Part shown: positions 12,101-26,059 of the stretch, piece by piece
Layout: each line of letters opens with the position of its first letter
Numbering within the stretch: position 1 is the stretch's first letter
Assembly: GCA_030272585.1 (NCBI GenBank)
Contig: BSYQ01000004.1
Coordinates: forward strand, 5,084,001-5,148,000
Reading direction: 5' to 3'
DNA length: 64,000 nt
DNA from: Bryopsis sp. KO-2023
Taxonomy: Eukaryota; Chlorophyta; Ulvophyceae; Bryopsidales; Bryopsidaceae
Translations under genes and position numbers: made by a program
The notes under the pieces: model-generated
Told to the model about the DNA's origin: nothing
Database searches by the model: none
Seen by the model: the letters and a program-made list of their open reading frames with translations, nothing else

Positions 12101-15100
12101 CACCGTTGATGCATACCTCTGATTAAGAAGTTCCACTCTGAATCATCGATCTCCCCGCTGCTTGGATGTCTGAATATGGCGGCACACATCAAAAACCCGA
12201 ACAGAAGCTTGTGCTCCTCAAACAATCCTCGCTGAATATTCGTGAAAATGAACATGGTCACAAAATTGCTCAAAATCTCGAGTCGTGTTGGCACATCGTC
12301 CGATTTTTCGCTGGCCTCTATGCAGTAGTTGAAGAGTTTGATGAAGTAGGTCAAGGAGTACTGATACATGGGCGAGATCAGTGCCAGATCTGCAACGATG
12401 AAGTAAAGCAAGGAAGCGCGGATCGCAGCAGGCCGATAATTCTCTCGTGTTTCGTTAATAGATCTTTCCGTTTCCTCAGCTTCCTTCACACGGCCCTGTC
12501 ATCCACAACACGAAACTCCATCTCAACGAATCTTCATTATGAGAATAAATTATTCCAGACAACAAGGAGCAGTCCAACATCTGGATACAATGAGGAGGGG
12601 AGATGCAAGAGTAAGTTACCTGGATCATTCCAGAGGTAAGCTTGGAGTTATTCAAAACGTTAATCAACTGCTCATCATCGAGGATGTTCCCCTCTGACTC
12701 CTTGAGCAACTTGAGAATTTTGTCTTCCAGATCTTTGAGCTGCCGTTTGTCATTCGATATGCTGACCACCAGTCGATCTTTCGCCTCTTCCAAATCGGGT
12801 CGCTCCTTTCTCACAACTTCACCAAGAAGTTGATCTTCGAGACCCTGGTAGAATCGCCATTGTTATGATAAAAGGAGGTCAGTTGTGTGAATACATAGGA
12901 CGAAACAAGAAAAAAAAGAGGGGGTCGTTGTATGTTACCTTCATCGTGACCGTGAAGTTGATAATGGTAACTTTAATACAGATCTCAGGGAGGTAGTGCG
13001 GATTTGCGATCTTGGTGGTGATATAGAGCTTGAAGTTTGGGTCATAGTCCACATCTGTGTCCCCAAGGCGGATAAGAGTTCGACCTCCTTGATGAAAAAC
13101 CGCCTTTTGGAGCACAGGTTCCAGAGCTGGATCCAGCACTTCGCCAACGTCCTCCAGCATCACAGGATTTCCAATACGTATGCTGTTTTCGAGGGTTCGA
13201 AGGAAGTTCGGATCCGTGAGTTTTATGAGGCGCAAGCCCGCTTTAGATTCCATATTCTTGACCCAAGCATTTGCTTGTCCCTGGGGATCGATGATCAGCG
13301 GCCACCTTTTCCCTCTTGCTACAAGAATTCCGTTGTCAATAGAGACGTCGTCCGTGGGCAAGCCCCAGATGTTCCACTCGCGAACTTCAACAGGACTGGC
13401 AAGAGTCTTCCGCAAGCTGCAATCTGGAGAGACCTGTATCTGCAGTTCTTGGCATTGTTCGCTCCAATCCCGTACGAGTTGCTCCCTGTGGGAAAGATTC
13501 ACAACTCTCTTATCACGAAACGCTACGCGAACACTTCTCTGCAGAAAGAGGGGCTCCATTCACCTGTATGGTCCTGTGAAGGCCCCATAATAAGCAATGC
13601 AAGCAGCGCATATAAAAACGTCTCCTACGAGGAGCTCTGTGTCCGTTTGAATTTTTTCGGCGGTTTCTTGCCATCGCACTCCCTCGTCCGCAAGGGCAGA
13701 AGTCAGTTTGCCGGCCCGCTCTAGCCTTACTTTCGTCAGATCAGCTTCATCATTCAAATCTTTTTGCTCTTGTTGGGCGGTCTCCAGCTGTTGTCGAAGC
13801 TCTACACAACATTGCTTGTAAGAGAAGCCCTGTATTACGAACGCGGAGGGAAAATGTCGCTTGTCATGAGTACTCACTCTCAACTCTGTCCTCAACTGCT
13901 TTCAGAGAGTCTTGTTTTTCTTGCAGCGTTTTATTTGCCTTCTCAAGGGCCTCCTCTGCTTCTCTCAGCTTTTCTCGCTTCGGTCCAACGACTTTCGCAA
14001 CGCTGTTCACCAAAACGTAAATCAGGTAACACTGAATAACATACATGATCTTGGCGGTGGGGCCAATTTGTTCCATCCCGCGAACTCACCGGTTGTAAAC
14101 CTCCATTGCTCGCGTCCACATACAAAGCGACATCGCGGCTTTGGACTGCTTTGCCACAGTTTCTGGAAGGTAGTTTGGATCCTCAATGTATTTTTTCAAC
14201 TTCTTGACCACGCCATCCGATATGTTGTCCTTGTCAAATTCCTCGAGTGACCTCATGAAGTTTGAGTCACTCAACACCTTTTTGGCAGTATCCCAGTCTG
14301 GCTTTTCCTGCTTCAGAATACAGACAGCTTCCATTGTCATTTGGACCAGTGGTGGAGGCTTCGGAAATGACTTGATCTCCACAATGTCGTTCTTGTTCAA
14401 CGACTTCAAACTGTTTAGGGCGCCATTGAGCGCTGGCATTGCTTCTTCCAGGTCTGCCTTGGCATCGTCTGCGATTGCCTTAGTTTCGACCTGTGCACGA
14501 TGACCACAAACCAGAGCTGTGTCAATCATATCTTTTCTGGGGTTTCATATATAAGAAACGGGGCTCAATTATCCACCACACAACCTTAACAAGGCTTGGA
14601 ATCCTATCCTCGCGGCGCTTTTGTTTCAGATTTACACATGTGGTTGTATGTCCACTATCACCAATTCCAAATCACCTGCATCTCTTTCACATCCTTCTCC
14701 TCCGCCGCCACAACGGTTTTCACTTTCTCCGCTTCTTCTTGATCCACAGTCACTTTCTTAAGCAATTCAGCGGTGGCCTCCCCTTTTTCTTTGAGAACGG
14801 GTGCCATTTTATTCAGCGCCTCCTTCATTTCGTCAACGACGGTGTTTGTTTCTTTCAGTTTGTTCAGCCCATTCAAAAGGCGATCTCGAGCAATACCGTA
14901 TTCCGTCCTGAAGAGATAATACAAATGACATCATGAGCGTCTTTCGCATATTTCAAGACATTCAACCCTTCTGTTGTTCGTGTTTTTTAGTTTTACCCAC
15001 AGGGAACTTTCGAGTTGGGTTAGGCTCTTTCAGGGACGATACATTTGTACTTTCTCAGTATCAGGGAATGGTCTCTTTCTGCAGTTTTGTAACGATTTTT

Positions 15101-18100
15101 TTCCAGTTTTAGGGGCTGTACCAATTTTTTCGACCCATTCTTTAGAATATGTACTTGTACTGATCAGAGTGGAACACTCTTAGCAATATTCACAACTTTC
15201 TACCTCTTTTCATGCAGCAGGGCCATGTAGAGGTTGATCAGATCCAAGTAGCTCTTTGGTGTGATGTAGTATCGACGACGGAGCTCATCAAAGAATTGTT
15301 CAGCTGTGGAGGAGACGGATGTGTGGATATTGACACACATACGAGCAAGTGCCTCCTTGGTTTCGTCACTGGTATTCTCCAGTGGTGCAAGGAATTTCTG
15401 GCTCACAGATATGAGAGCATCTTCCGGCCATTCGGTGTACCAATCGATTGTGCAGCAGTTGATCAGTGACGGGAATTGACGACACCTATACAAGCCAGAT
15501 CCATGAAAGTAAAAGAAACAGAACACACAACCACGAGGGAAGAAGGTCATCCTCCTGCAAGTAAAAAGCAATTAAGGGGTGCAATTTGGTGCAGTAAGCC
15601 TATGTTGTTTCTATTTGTGGGGCCCACCTTGCTCGGAAAGCTTCTCCAACAGGGCTCATTGCTAGCACGATATGAAGATTGTCCCTCACCCTGTTGACAA
15701 AGGCGGAATAGCACGCTTCTTTTGAAGAGTTCATCCCTTGTGCTTCCACCCACTCCCTCACATTGCTGACGATTCTATCCTTTTCGTCTTGGGCAAACAT
15801 TCCTGGAACCTGTAAAAGAAAGCCAACACGTTATGTGGCCGACTACTCGCACATCATACATCGATCTGCAAACGGGAAACACTTCAGGCTCCAACGCTTT
15901 CAATCTACCTCTCCGGAATTAAGCATATTGTTGATGTCCTCAAGGAATCCTTCTGATATGATTTGAGTGTCGGCGAACAGAAAGACTACCGGCTGTCCTT
16001 CGACTCCGGCTGTGTTGTACAGCTTTTTCAAGTCTTCACGAAACTCATTCTGTCCATACCCTCTGCTCAGCTCTATCATAAAGCACTTGAATCCACCCAT
16101 GGACGCTGCAAACCTGGCTAACGACTGCTTTCCAGACCCTCCCACACCAACCAACATCGCATTTCCACGCGGTTGGCGGAAAATTCTGCTTATCCGAGTG
16201 ATGTGCTCTATGGCATCCTTAAAAAACACTAAATTCATAGCATTTGTGCTGGACATGTTGTACTCATCGAGATATTCCTCCAGCAAAGTCCCCAGCTTCT
16301 CCGTGTCGACCACTTCTTCATACACCCTCTCATCTTGATCCAGCCCCATCTTCAGGAAGTCCCCAAATATTATGCTGCGCTTGACGAACAGATCTTCGTG
16401 GGTCAGGTTAGAAGAGAAGTTTTTGGCTAGCAGCTCGATAAGCATTCCTTTGAAATACTCCTTGTCTGTGTCGTTGATGAGGCGGTCGTGGAAAACACGC
16501 ATCGACTCGTGGATCCAGAGTCGCAGCAGAACATCCTTGTTTGGACAATTCTGAGGGGTGATCATCAAGAGACCTTGAAACACTTTGGATAGATCCCTCA
16601 TGTTGAAGACATAGTGACTTTTTGCTGGCGTCGGTAGAAGTTCCTCAAGAATCCTAGCCAGCCACGATATTCCATCAGAAAATGACAATAGGTATGTCTG
16701 GCACTGTGGGAAAAGAGAGCTCGAAGCATCTTTTCACCTGTTGTAGCCTTCCACGCTTGAATTCACAACGGGAGTGCTCAGACTGCGGAAATCTGGTGGA
16801 AAGTCGCTGAGGAATCCAGTGAATATGGATGATAATATGGTCTTCATACAAGAGTCGGATGGGGGCGGTATGCACAACAGTGTGAAATGACGAACGAATC
16901 GAGGGGTGATCGATTGCCTGCCACCCCCTGGAGGTGCACACGCTCCGCAAAGAGTCGTGTCCTCGATTTCCTTCCAAAACAGTTTCTGTCTGTCGTAGAA
17001 ACCTTTGAAATCCTGGAACTGACGCAAAAGCTCCACTGGAGGCTGAGCACCGTAAGTCTCTTTTGCAGGCATGTTGACATCATCAACGAAGAAAACAATC
17101 TTTTTGTTGATTGGAGCCCCAAACCTGTCCATATAAGCATGAATCAAGACACCACCACGAATATTGCAACAGGGTCCTCAACTTCTTTGTTTCAAAATAG
17201 CTCACTTTGTTTTCCTCTTCTTCTCAAGCTTGCTTTCGATGAGCAGCTGAGTATCGGCAGCTTGTGTTTGAGCGCTGAAGCTGATTATGTGGGGAATAAT
17301 GTTACGCTTCCTAAGGCTTTCAAGCCCATCCGTGGCAATGACGCTTTTTCCAACTCCGGATACACCTGTTCAGATCACCAGCTGTGTTTTAATCAGAATG
17401 TGTTGCACCTCTGTTTTTTTTTTCCTGGCATGTAGTGTATTAAACGGTATCGTCACCTGTGAATAAGACGGATCTCTGGACGCTGACACAGGTGTCCAGC
17501 AAAACGGAAAACCGCACGGTATCCATTGTTGGAACTAGCATCTGGAAGAAAGGCTTCGTTTTGTCATAAGAGAAGGATGGAACGATTTCGCTCCAATTGC
17601 GGAGATCAGGCGGCGTTGCCTTCATATCCACAAAGTAGTCGTATACCAGCCCCGCACCTGAAGGACACGGCGACGCCAGAGTTTTTTTTATGCACATGAA
17701 GAGGGAATGTGTGGTATGAACATGCGATGCCGTTTGTCACGTATATCTTTGGAAGACCAACACCCAAACAAAGAAAAACAAAATCCAGAGTGAAAATGTT
17801 GTCAATAGTACCAGGAATTCTGATAAAGTCGTTGAATAGGTCCCTCACAAACGTGTCGAAATCTTCATGGATGGACTCCATTAAATTTCCTCCGATACCC
17901 CACACATAGGCAAACACGAAAATGCGAGCGAGAGCCGCCTGGGCTTGCTCCAAGGGGAGGGCCAAATTGACTCCTGGCTTGCTGGTGATCATGGATTGCA
18001 TTATCCTCGCGACACTGGTCACCAAGTTGTTGTCCATCGAAGGAATGTACTCTTTGCCCTGATAAAGACACCCATAAGGGAATATGAAAATCTTTTCAAC

Positions 18101-21100
18101 GTAAAAACGACGATTATTTGACAGAAGTTTTCTGACAACACTTCCGAACTCAATGATCATACGTTTGTGTTTATCAGTAATATGGCCTGGAGAATTTCCG
18201 TCTCACAGTTCACGCGCACCTGTTTTCTTATGAATGATAAGCCCTTGCCCACGTAGTCCACAAAGAGCTGCACAATGTAGTCTTTGGTCTCCTGCCTTGT
18301 GTCTGGAGGAAGTCCTTGATTCGACCAGGTCTGTATGAATGGAAGCCATCCCAATTCTTCAGGTGGTACGTAAACCATTCCACATCGACTGACAGTTGCA
18401 GGGGACGCAACTGCCAAATCCTGGACCTCGAAGAGCATCCGCATTGTCACAGGGTTCAACTTGATACGCTCGCCGTTGGGAAGACACAGAGTGCAATTGT
18501 CATCGAGAACTGCAACCACAAACCAAGCCATCAATCAAAATCTAAATCAATGGGCCCGAAGAGGATCTAAAGTACGCTAGATCCAGGTTTTGACTTATTT
18601 GCAAATGCATCCACAGTGAAAGACACTTTTAAAAAAGTTGGGCCTTGTTGAAAGTTGGGCTTTGTGCACCTCTCACCAGTGTTCATGTTTTCGATCCAAA
18701 TGGCATCAACAGGCCCATCAAAGACAACCCACTTTTTGTCCTGAGTCGTATCATTGACCCCATTCCTTATCAATGTGGATCCTAGACCATCTGCCCATTC
18801 GTTTGTTAGGAGATTGTACTCTCCATAGAGCTCGCCCATCTTGATACATTTGGGGTTGAAAGTGTAGGTGTGAGTAACCTGCATCACATATGCACATTTT
18901 TCGCTGGCCAGTGTGATTCTGATTCTTAAACCTGCGAAAAATAAAACAAGTCCAAGAGTGGATAGCTCACCTGGAAGCGCTCGTCATTGTTTTTTTCCTT
19001 CTCTCGGAGTCTAGTCAGCCCCCTTTGAAGTGCTCGATAACAAGCAGTCTTTCCTCCACCCGTGGGGCCCACCAACATGACCCCAAAACGAACATTCAAA
19101 GTGTCGAAAAACTGTATGATTTTTGTGACGAAAGCATCAGGCTGCTGGAGGCCATCCTCTTGAAGCACTCGACGAATCGATTTCTCGAGTTCGCCATAAT
19201 CCTGAAGTTAAAATGCAGAGGTGTCAGGTCCAGGTAAAATACCTTCCATCACAGCGATACAGTTCCCCGCCAGCTAATGATTCTGCCTTTGTCTCACCTG
19301 GGAAGGAACTTTGACCCCTGGGAAAAGATCTGAAACAATGTTCTGGAAGAGCTCGACATCGTCCACAAGAAACTTGGGAAGATTGCTGTCCCTCATAGCT
19401 CGAATGAGTACGACGTCCTCATCAAGGTCGGGGTTTTGACGTTTCAGCGAGCCCGCCATAACGAGCACAGATTTAACAGCTCGCATACCAAAATCATAGT
19501 GATCCTGTGGGAACAAGAAAAATTTCCAGAAAAAAGGGACGGGACAGAAAAGCATGCTGGGGATGTGTGCTCGATTTTATGGCCCACCTGTTGGGAGAGC
19601 TGCTCGCTGGACAGCTTGTAAAGCTTCACCATTTTTCTGGACAATGTCTTTGAGTCTTCGAAACCTTCCGAAAAGAGCATAACCTCAGCCACCAAAGCAT
19701 AATCTGGAATCATCATCGCCATTGGACGGAAAAGTGCCTGTGTGGAAAACATTCATGGTTAAATACTGGGCTGGGGAGAAGATACCAAAGCAGATCTCCT
19801 TATAAACGACGTAGTGGCCACCTTCAAGTTGTCTGGTAGCTCTGTTCTCCCTGCATATCCTGGATTCATGGTGATGAACACTCCACAAGATGGTATCAAT
19901 CGAATCGTGCGACCCTCGAAGTTAAACCGATTCAAGCCTGCCTTTAGGGCGTTCTGAATGGTGAGAAGTTGTTGTGCCACGACACTCAGCACCTCCAGCT
20001 CGATACGATTGAACTCATCGAAACAGGCCCATGCTCCACACTGTGCGATCCCACTGAAGAACTTTCCCATAAACTTGTAGTCTAAGTTATCACCACAATT
20101 GAAGACGACGCAGTTCACACCAAGCGCCTTCCCAAGATCTTTGGTCGTCTCCGTCTTTCCCGTCCCTTGATAACGAAAGAAAATAGAACCATCAATTCAT
20201 GCCTCAATGAGTGTGGTTTCAAAACTGAGGCCAAAACATGAATTTACTTATGTACCTGCAGGTCCAGCTGGAGCGCCGCCCAGCTTCAAGTGCAGTGCCC
20301 CCATCAGGGTCATGTAGCACCTGTCCGTCATTGGGGTCACAACGAGACGGGCCTGTGCCCCCAGATACTCATATGCATAGGTCGCCTTGGCGTTCACTTG
20401 CTTCACGACAACATCATCATTCTCCCAGTAATATCTCAGTTGCATTTGCCACGCAAACTCCGTTGGGTCCTGTGTTCCGTTTTGTATCAGATCATTCACG
20501 ATATCCCGTGCATGAACGTCAATAGTGATCAGCGCCGCCAAAATCTTCCGATGCAGATTTGATAGTTTGCCCCTGACAAGGCGTGTTAGATCCGCCAGCT
20601 GCTTGACATTCACCTGTGGGTAGGAAACAATGCGTCATCTAGATCAATCCCAGTATAGAAGAGTGTGTTGGCAAGGGTCCTTCTAAACAAACAATACCAT
20701 ATAGAAGTCCTCCAGTCCTAGCTTGCTGTCGTCGCTTCGAAGTTTTTCTTCGACTTCCCCACACCAGAAGATCTGGCTGACAGCCAAAACAAGCTGTGCT
20801 GGCTGCAAGAGAATCCATTCTCCGCGGTCCTCATCAGGATAAGAGGTGTGTGCCGCTTTTGCCAACCTCCTCAGTGACTGGGCCATGTGCGACTCAACGT
20901 CAGACAGCCATTTCTCCACATTGCCACGCGCCTTCAAGTTCTTTCCCAGTGTCACTGTTTCCCCTTCACCTGGATATTCAAAGAACTCGAAATCGTTGGC
21001 GGCCAGCCAATAATTCAAAGCAAATGCAGCAAGAAGAAAAAATCTGTTTTGCCCACCTGATATCATTGCAAAAATATCAATGCTCTTTGGATCCTTCCCA

Positions 21101-24100
21101 AAGTCAAGCCGGCGGATACCATCGAAACACTTGCTCATGTGAGGCTGCACTGCTTGGACGTTTTTGGTTTGGGCCAAAATCTCCAATAGCTCATCATTAG
21201 ACAAAAAGTAGAAGCGTGGGAAGGCCATTCGCTTGGTCTCCAAGTAATCTTCCAAATTCTTTTGAATCTTTTCGAGAGTCTCGTTGCTCTTTTGAAACGT
21301 CTCGAGCCATCCTGCAAAAGAAAGAAACGTTCACAGACTGTAACAATCATCCTACCTATTACTGAAACCACTTCAGACCTCTGCTGTATCTTCTAGGTAC
21401 CTGGCGTAGTGCCTGCCTGCAGTGCATTCGGTCTATCTTTTGTCCTCTTCATAATTTCCTTGAATTGCTTATCGACGAGAATGAATGCCTTCGCCTCCAT
21501 GGGCAGCTGCCTCTGAATATCTGGGGCAGAGAATATGCTCTCCAAATACATCCAGTTCTTTTGAGTATTCAGCCATTCATCCATAGTCTCTGAGAAAAGA
21601 TTCAGTTGGCGCTCCACTTTTTCCACCTCGGACTGGATACCCCCAACGAATCTATCAACAGCTGAAGTAGGAGTTAGTGTTTACACAAGCTTGTGTTTCA
21701 TGACCAAATTGTCAGAAGGCTTTACAGTGAGCTGGAAGAATGCCCTGCTCGAAAGTTTGAGGGTTGTACCTGGACGCAAGGATAGTGGACATTGTAACCA
21801 TGCTGTCCTCCAAAGTGCTCATCACATCTTCCACACCCCCCAGAATAAAAGTGTCCTTCGACTCCTTGTAGTTAAGCACCATGAACTCCACAGCAGCCCA
21901 CTTGTTTTGAACATTGATGAGCAGCTCCTCCAGCGCCTGTTCTTGCGTCGCTTCAGTGGATATCGTCGAAATTCTGTCTTTCCACTCCTGAACCTTCATA
22001 TCGAGCAGGGCTTGCAAACAAACGACCTCATCTCTTGGGATTGGGCAGCCGATCGCTTCCTCAACTTTCACCCAATGGCGATCTTTCATCGCTGGGTTCT
22101 GTAGGCCTGAGATTACGGGTGCCAGGTTTCTGTACTCGTCGACCTTCTGCCGAAACTTGGGCACCACCTAGTAAACAAAGCAGTTGTCGCCACACGCACA
22201 AATGAAGGAATGGACCTCATGGCAAGGATTGACCATAAAATGAGGAGATACCTTATTTGGAGGCAGTCCTCGTTCCATTTTGAACACCATCTTGTGGTAT
22301 TTCGTCATCGTTTCCTCCACTGACTGCATGTTCAGGTCAGCAAAGTGCTCCAGCCGCCACTGACTGGTAATCTCGTCGAATTCATGACCGCCGATCCACA
22401 GATTCAACTTGAGCACCACCTCTTCGCTTGTTTCACCAAGCTCTTCGCTACGACTTTCCATTACCTTGAACATTTTTTGGAAATTGTTTATCCTCTGACC
22501 ATCACTACGCTGCCGATCAATTCTTTCCTTGAGATCGCTCAAGTACCCAACAACCTCCGATCGTTCCGAATCTTCGTTCAAAATCATCTCATGTTGTGCA
22601 GAGTTCCGAATCTCAGTGACTTCTTTCTGAATCCTTTCGAACTCTGCAAGAACATCAAAATAATTTTTCCAATCACTTTTCTGCATAGAACATAAAACCA
22701 TAAGCTCTGGGTGTGGGAGTATTTCGGTGCAAGATGCCGCTCAGAGAGAAACTCGACTCGCACCTGCTTCGAGCTCAGTACTGTACTTCTGAATGTTGTC
22801 GTCCCGCATCGACTCCACCTCTTCTACTGCATTTTTGAGGGCTCTGTAGTCAGAGTTAAGAGTAGCGAGTGCTGCTCGATCTATCTCTGGCACAGGGATG
22901 CTGTGCAAATCAATCAGCTCGTAAAGACTCTGTATCTCTGAGCAACGTGCATTAAGACCCGCTTCTTTCAGCTTGACCTCCTCTAGGAATGTGAGCTTCT
23001 CGACGAACTCTTCTGCAATTCCATCTGATGCCGTCAGCCGAGATGTGGCATTGTGGACTTCATTAATAAAGCTCTGGAAGAGGTCTGATGCAACCTGCAA
23101 GTTATTTGGGGAGATACAAAAGTCATGATATTGTCCTCAGTGGATAATCACAAAGCTGAAAAAGAAAACTGAATACTGCTGCACACCCTGGGGAGCATCT
23201 CCTGTAATTGGCTCATGCAAGCTATTGGAGACGGCAGGAGACCATCTTTCAGTTTTTCGATATTGATTTGAATGACGCCCACATCGGAATGTGTCTCCAG
23301 CTGCTCCATTTGTTGCTTTTGTTTGGCCAAACGATCGATCAGCTCTTGAAAGGCATCCAGTGTGACAACAAATTCCTCTGAAACAAAACAATGGAATATT
23401 GCTTTATTCGTCGCTCAAGCAAATCTGTACTCAAACTTACTCCTTGGATTGTGGAGCTTGGAAGCGATATACGTGATCTCAACGCAAGTGAATTTAAAAT
23501 GAAAACGATTCGAACTACCTTCTTCCTCCTCCTCGTTGCCTGACCCCTCTTGATCTTTTTCCTGAGCTTCTTCCTCCTCTTCACCAGACTTAATTACCCC
23601 TCGGACAGCATCGCTACGGCGATAAGCCTCCTCTATCGAATTCACATCGATTCCATTGTTGTTCAAGACCATGTCCCTGAAAAGCATTGGAAATCAGTGC
23701 TCCAAGATGAACCATCTTCGAACTGAAGAACATGCCTCCTCCACATGACAGCCTACCTGAAAGGGTTGTACATTGTCTTGAACAGTTCCGTCTGATCAAA
23801 AGCTTGTTGCAGGGTGTCTCGGACATGCGACACGATGTCGTCGAACTGGTCTCCACTGATGAGATCTGCAAGCTCAGCACCCTCTTCATTCCCCCCTCCG
23901 TCTTGAACAAAGTCCATAAGTTCCTCTTGCTCAATGAGCCGCTTGACTGTACACAGGGTGTCCAGGAAGGTGCTGGTCACATTTTCCACTTGTTCCTGCG
24001 TGACACCAAAACTTGTAAAACTGTGAATGGAAAGCATCTTCTCCAGTGAAAGTGCAATGCAAAGGGCCTTTTCGAAGGCTTACCAAATGATCTTCGGGAG

Positions 24101-26059
24101 CAGGCTCAAACACGATTTCGTTGGTTCCTTCGTCCATCAGTAATTCAACCTGGAAAAATGGCTTCATAACTTCTGGCTTTGGGGGTTTCTCCCCTTCGTC
24201 TGAAGGAGGGACGTCAATCGTTTCCCCCTCGCTCCCGCCATCTATTATATTCTGGTCCTCATCAGAATCTTCTCTATCCACACTGAATTGAATCGAATTT
24301 GTGGCTGCCATCAGGAGACGGTGATGGATGTCCTGAAACGAAAAGTATTTCCTTAGCTAGAGTCCATATTGTAAACATGGTGTTTCATTTGGTATCTTTG
24401 GTCCTCGCCCACATTTGGGGGTGTTTTTTAAGAGTTGCTGTAGACTGTGATCCATTCGCAAGAACGGTGTGTTTTCTCACCTTCACTGACTCAACCAATA
24501 TCGTGTAGAGCGTGTCGCAGATCATATAGTCTGACATTCGCACGTAGTTCACCAGCCGCCGCTTTTCGCTCCTTCGAGCTGCAGATATTGTGAAGGCAAA
24601 ATCACCTCCTATGTTTTCGGCGTCCTTTTTATCCCCTAAACTCTTTCTCTTGGATGCCAACCCTGTTGCGCCAGTATCCCGTTTGTCCGTTTCAGCAGTT
24701 TCCGTCCTGAACTCCTCCAGACGCGCTTCCAGAGCTACAAAATCTTCCGTGCACGCGCTCAGCACAGTCTCGAAGGCATCTTGAGCAAAAAGTGCAAGCT
24801 CCTAGAGAACAATAATCCATCCACAACCGCAACACATATCATCAGTCCATTGCAGACGATAAACCCAAAATTGGCCATTGGATTCCAAAACGCATGCTAG
24901 ATAGTACCTTTTCAAAATCATGCTTCCTCTCCTCTTGGGCTTGGACGAAACTTTCGAGGGTGTAGACCATTGCTGGATCAATATTGTGCAATCGCTGATG
25001 GCTCAACTCAAAGCACAGTGTCTGGAGGTTCTGCAGGGGATGTTGAAATACTGGCGACAACAAGAACAAGTGCTTTTCCAGTGCAGCTTTTGCAGCAGTG
25101 ATCTTGCTTTCGCGCACTGATTTCCTCCATACCCTGAACACAATTCGCAACCAGACTCTCCAGCATTTTCTTGTGTTTCAAAAGTTGTCGCGAAAGAAAT
25201 GACCATTCCAAATTCAGAAAAAAAAAATCTTGAGCCCCACATAAGCCGCGTTTTTGAAAAATATTTGTGAGTGCTTGCCCAAACTTGCCTGAACTCTTTC
25301 CAGAGTTTGTACAGTTTGAACAGCTTCAAGTGCTTGAGAGCATAGAAGAGTTGGACCTCTCTTTCCCACTGATCTAAAGTCGTGAAGTCGGCCTGCGTGT
25401 TTTCCTGGTATCTTGTGATTCCCCTTGAGCTGAGGGTGCAAAAATCAGCCTGGTCCACCTGCGAAAATGACACCACCTCCAAAGCATACGGATTATACTC
25501 TGTGACGCTGCGATTGATTCGTCGCAGGTACACGAAATCCTCAGTGTTTGGATATTGGCGGAGAGCGTTGATGAGCCTGGTTGCAGGTAAAACAACATTG
25601 TGAGATTCTACATACAGAAAATAAGCCTGAAGGGAGCCCAATATTTTTTCGAAGCTGTGAAGGAAATCCAAACGTTCAACAGAACGTGTCGTTCTTGTGT
25701 TGCTGTTTATCTGAAGCTCACTGTAGGTAGGAAAGCTCCTCATTGGGGGCATCATGTAGAGTTGGCTGGACGTCGAGCTTGGGGGGCTGTCCCCTCGACA
25801 ACGTGAACGTTGCAGGGTGAGCATCGATTCCTGAAAAAGTTTCTTGTCAAGAACACACACTGGATCCAATGCCCACAAAGAGAGCTGGGCTTTGATGGTA
25901 CAGACATGTCACAGGAAAATTCAGCAAGTTTCTCACTGTGCATTCCCCACCATGCTGAGCTTTGTGTGTTGAATCCCTGAGTGTGCTGATTGTATGTTTT
26001 CCTTCTGGAAGTGGTTCGAGTGCCTTTTTTGGAGGTGGGGTGGTCGCGATCAACGCATC
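9170..26059 (-). CDS. DNAH6: Axonemal inner-arm dynein heavy chain, DNAH6 type
   Basis: More than 40 exons on the minus strand. From 25133 down to the stop at 9170 the exons I place add up in frame to about 3,919 codons, close to the full family length. Order: N-terminal tail and linker (25.8-20.6 kb); AAA1 with the Walker A split by an intron (GPAG/TGKTET, near 20256/20165) and [13 protein letters not shown]2 (GPTGGGKTA, about 19.07 kb); AAA3 (VSGVGKS, about 17.35 kb); AAA4 (GVGGSGKQS, about 16.13 kb); the coiled-coil stalk with the microtubule-binding tip (14.9-13.9 kb); AAA5-AAA6 and the C-terminal domain (13.5-9.17 kb). The phrase [20 protein letters not shown] and the closing [14 protein letters not shown] are closest to the DNAH6 class of single-headed inner-arm dyneins, which drive flagellar beating. 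An acidic insert ([21 protein letters not shown] region) lies near 23.5 kb. The exact N-terminus is unclear; 26059 is the right edge of the furthest exon I can argue for. Confidence 0.9.

Noticed and set aside
23441-23676. A 37-nt micro-exon in the dynein gene with a small intron at 23,478-23,518.
   Set aside because: Counting phases across the gene works only if the stretch is one continuous exon; the supposed intron is open and splicing it out shifts the frame.
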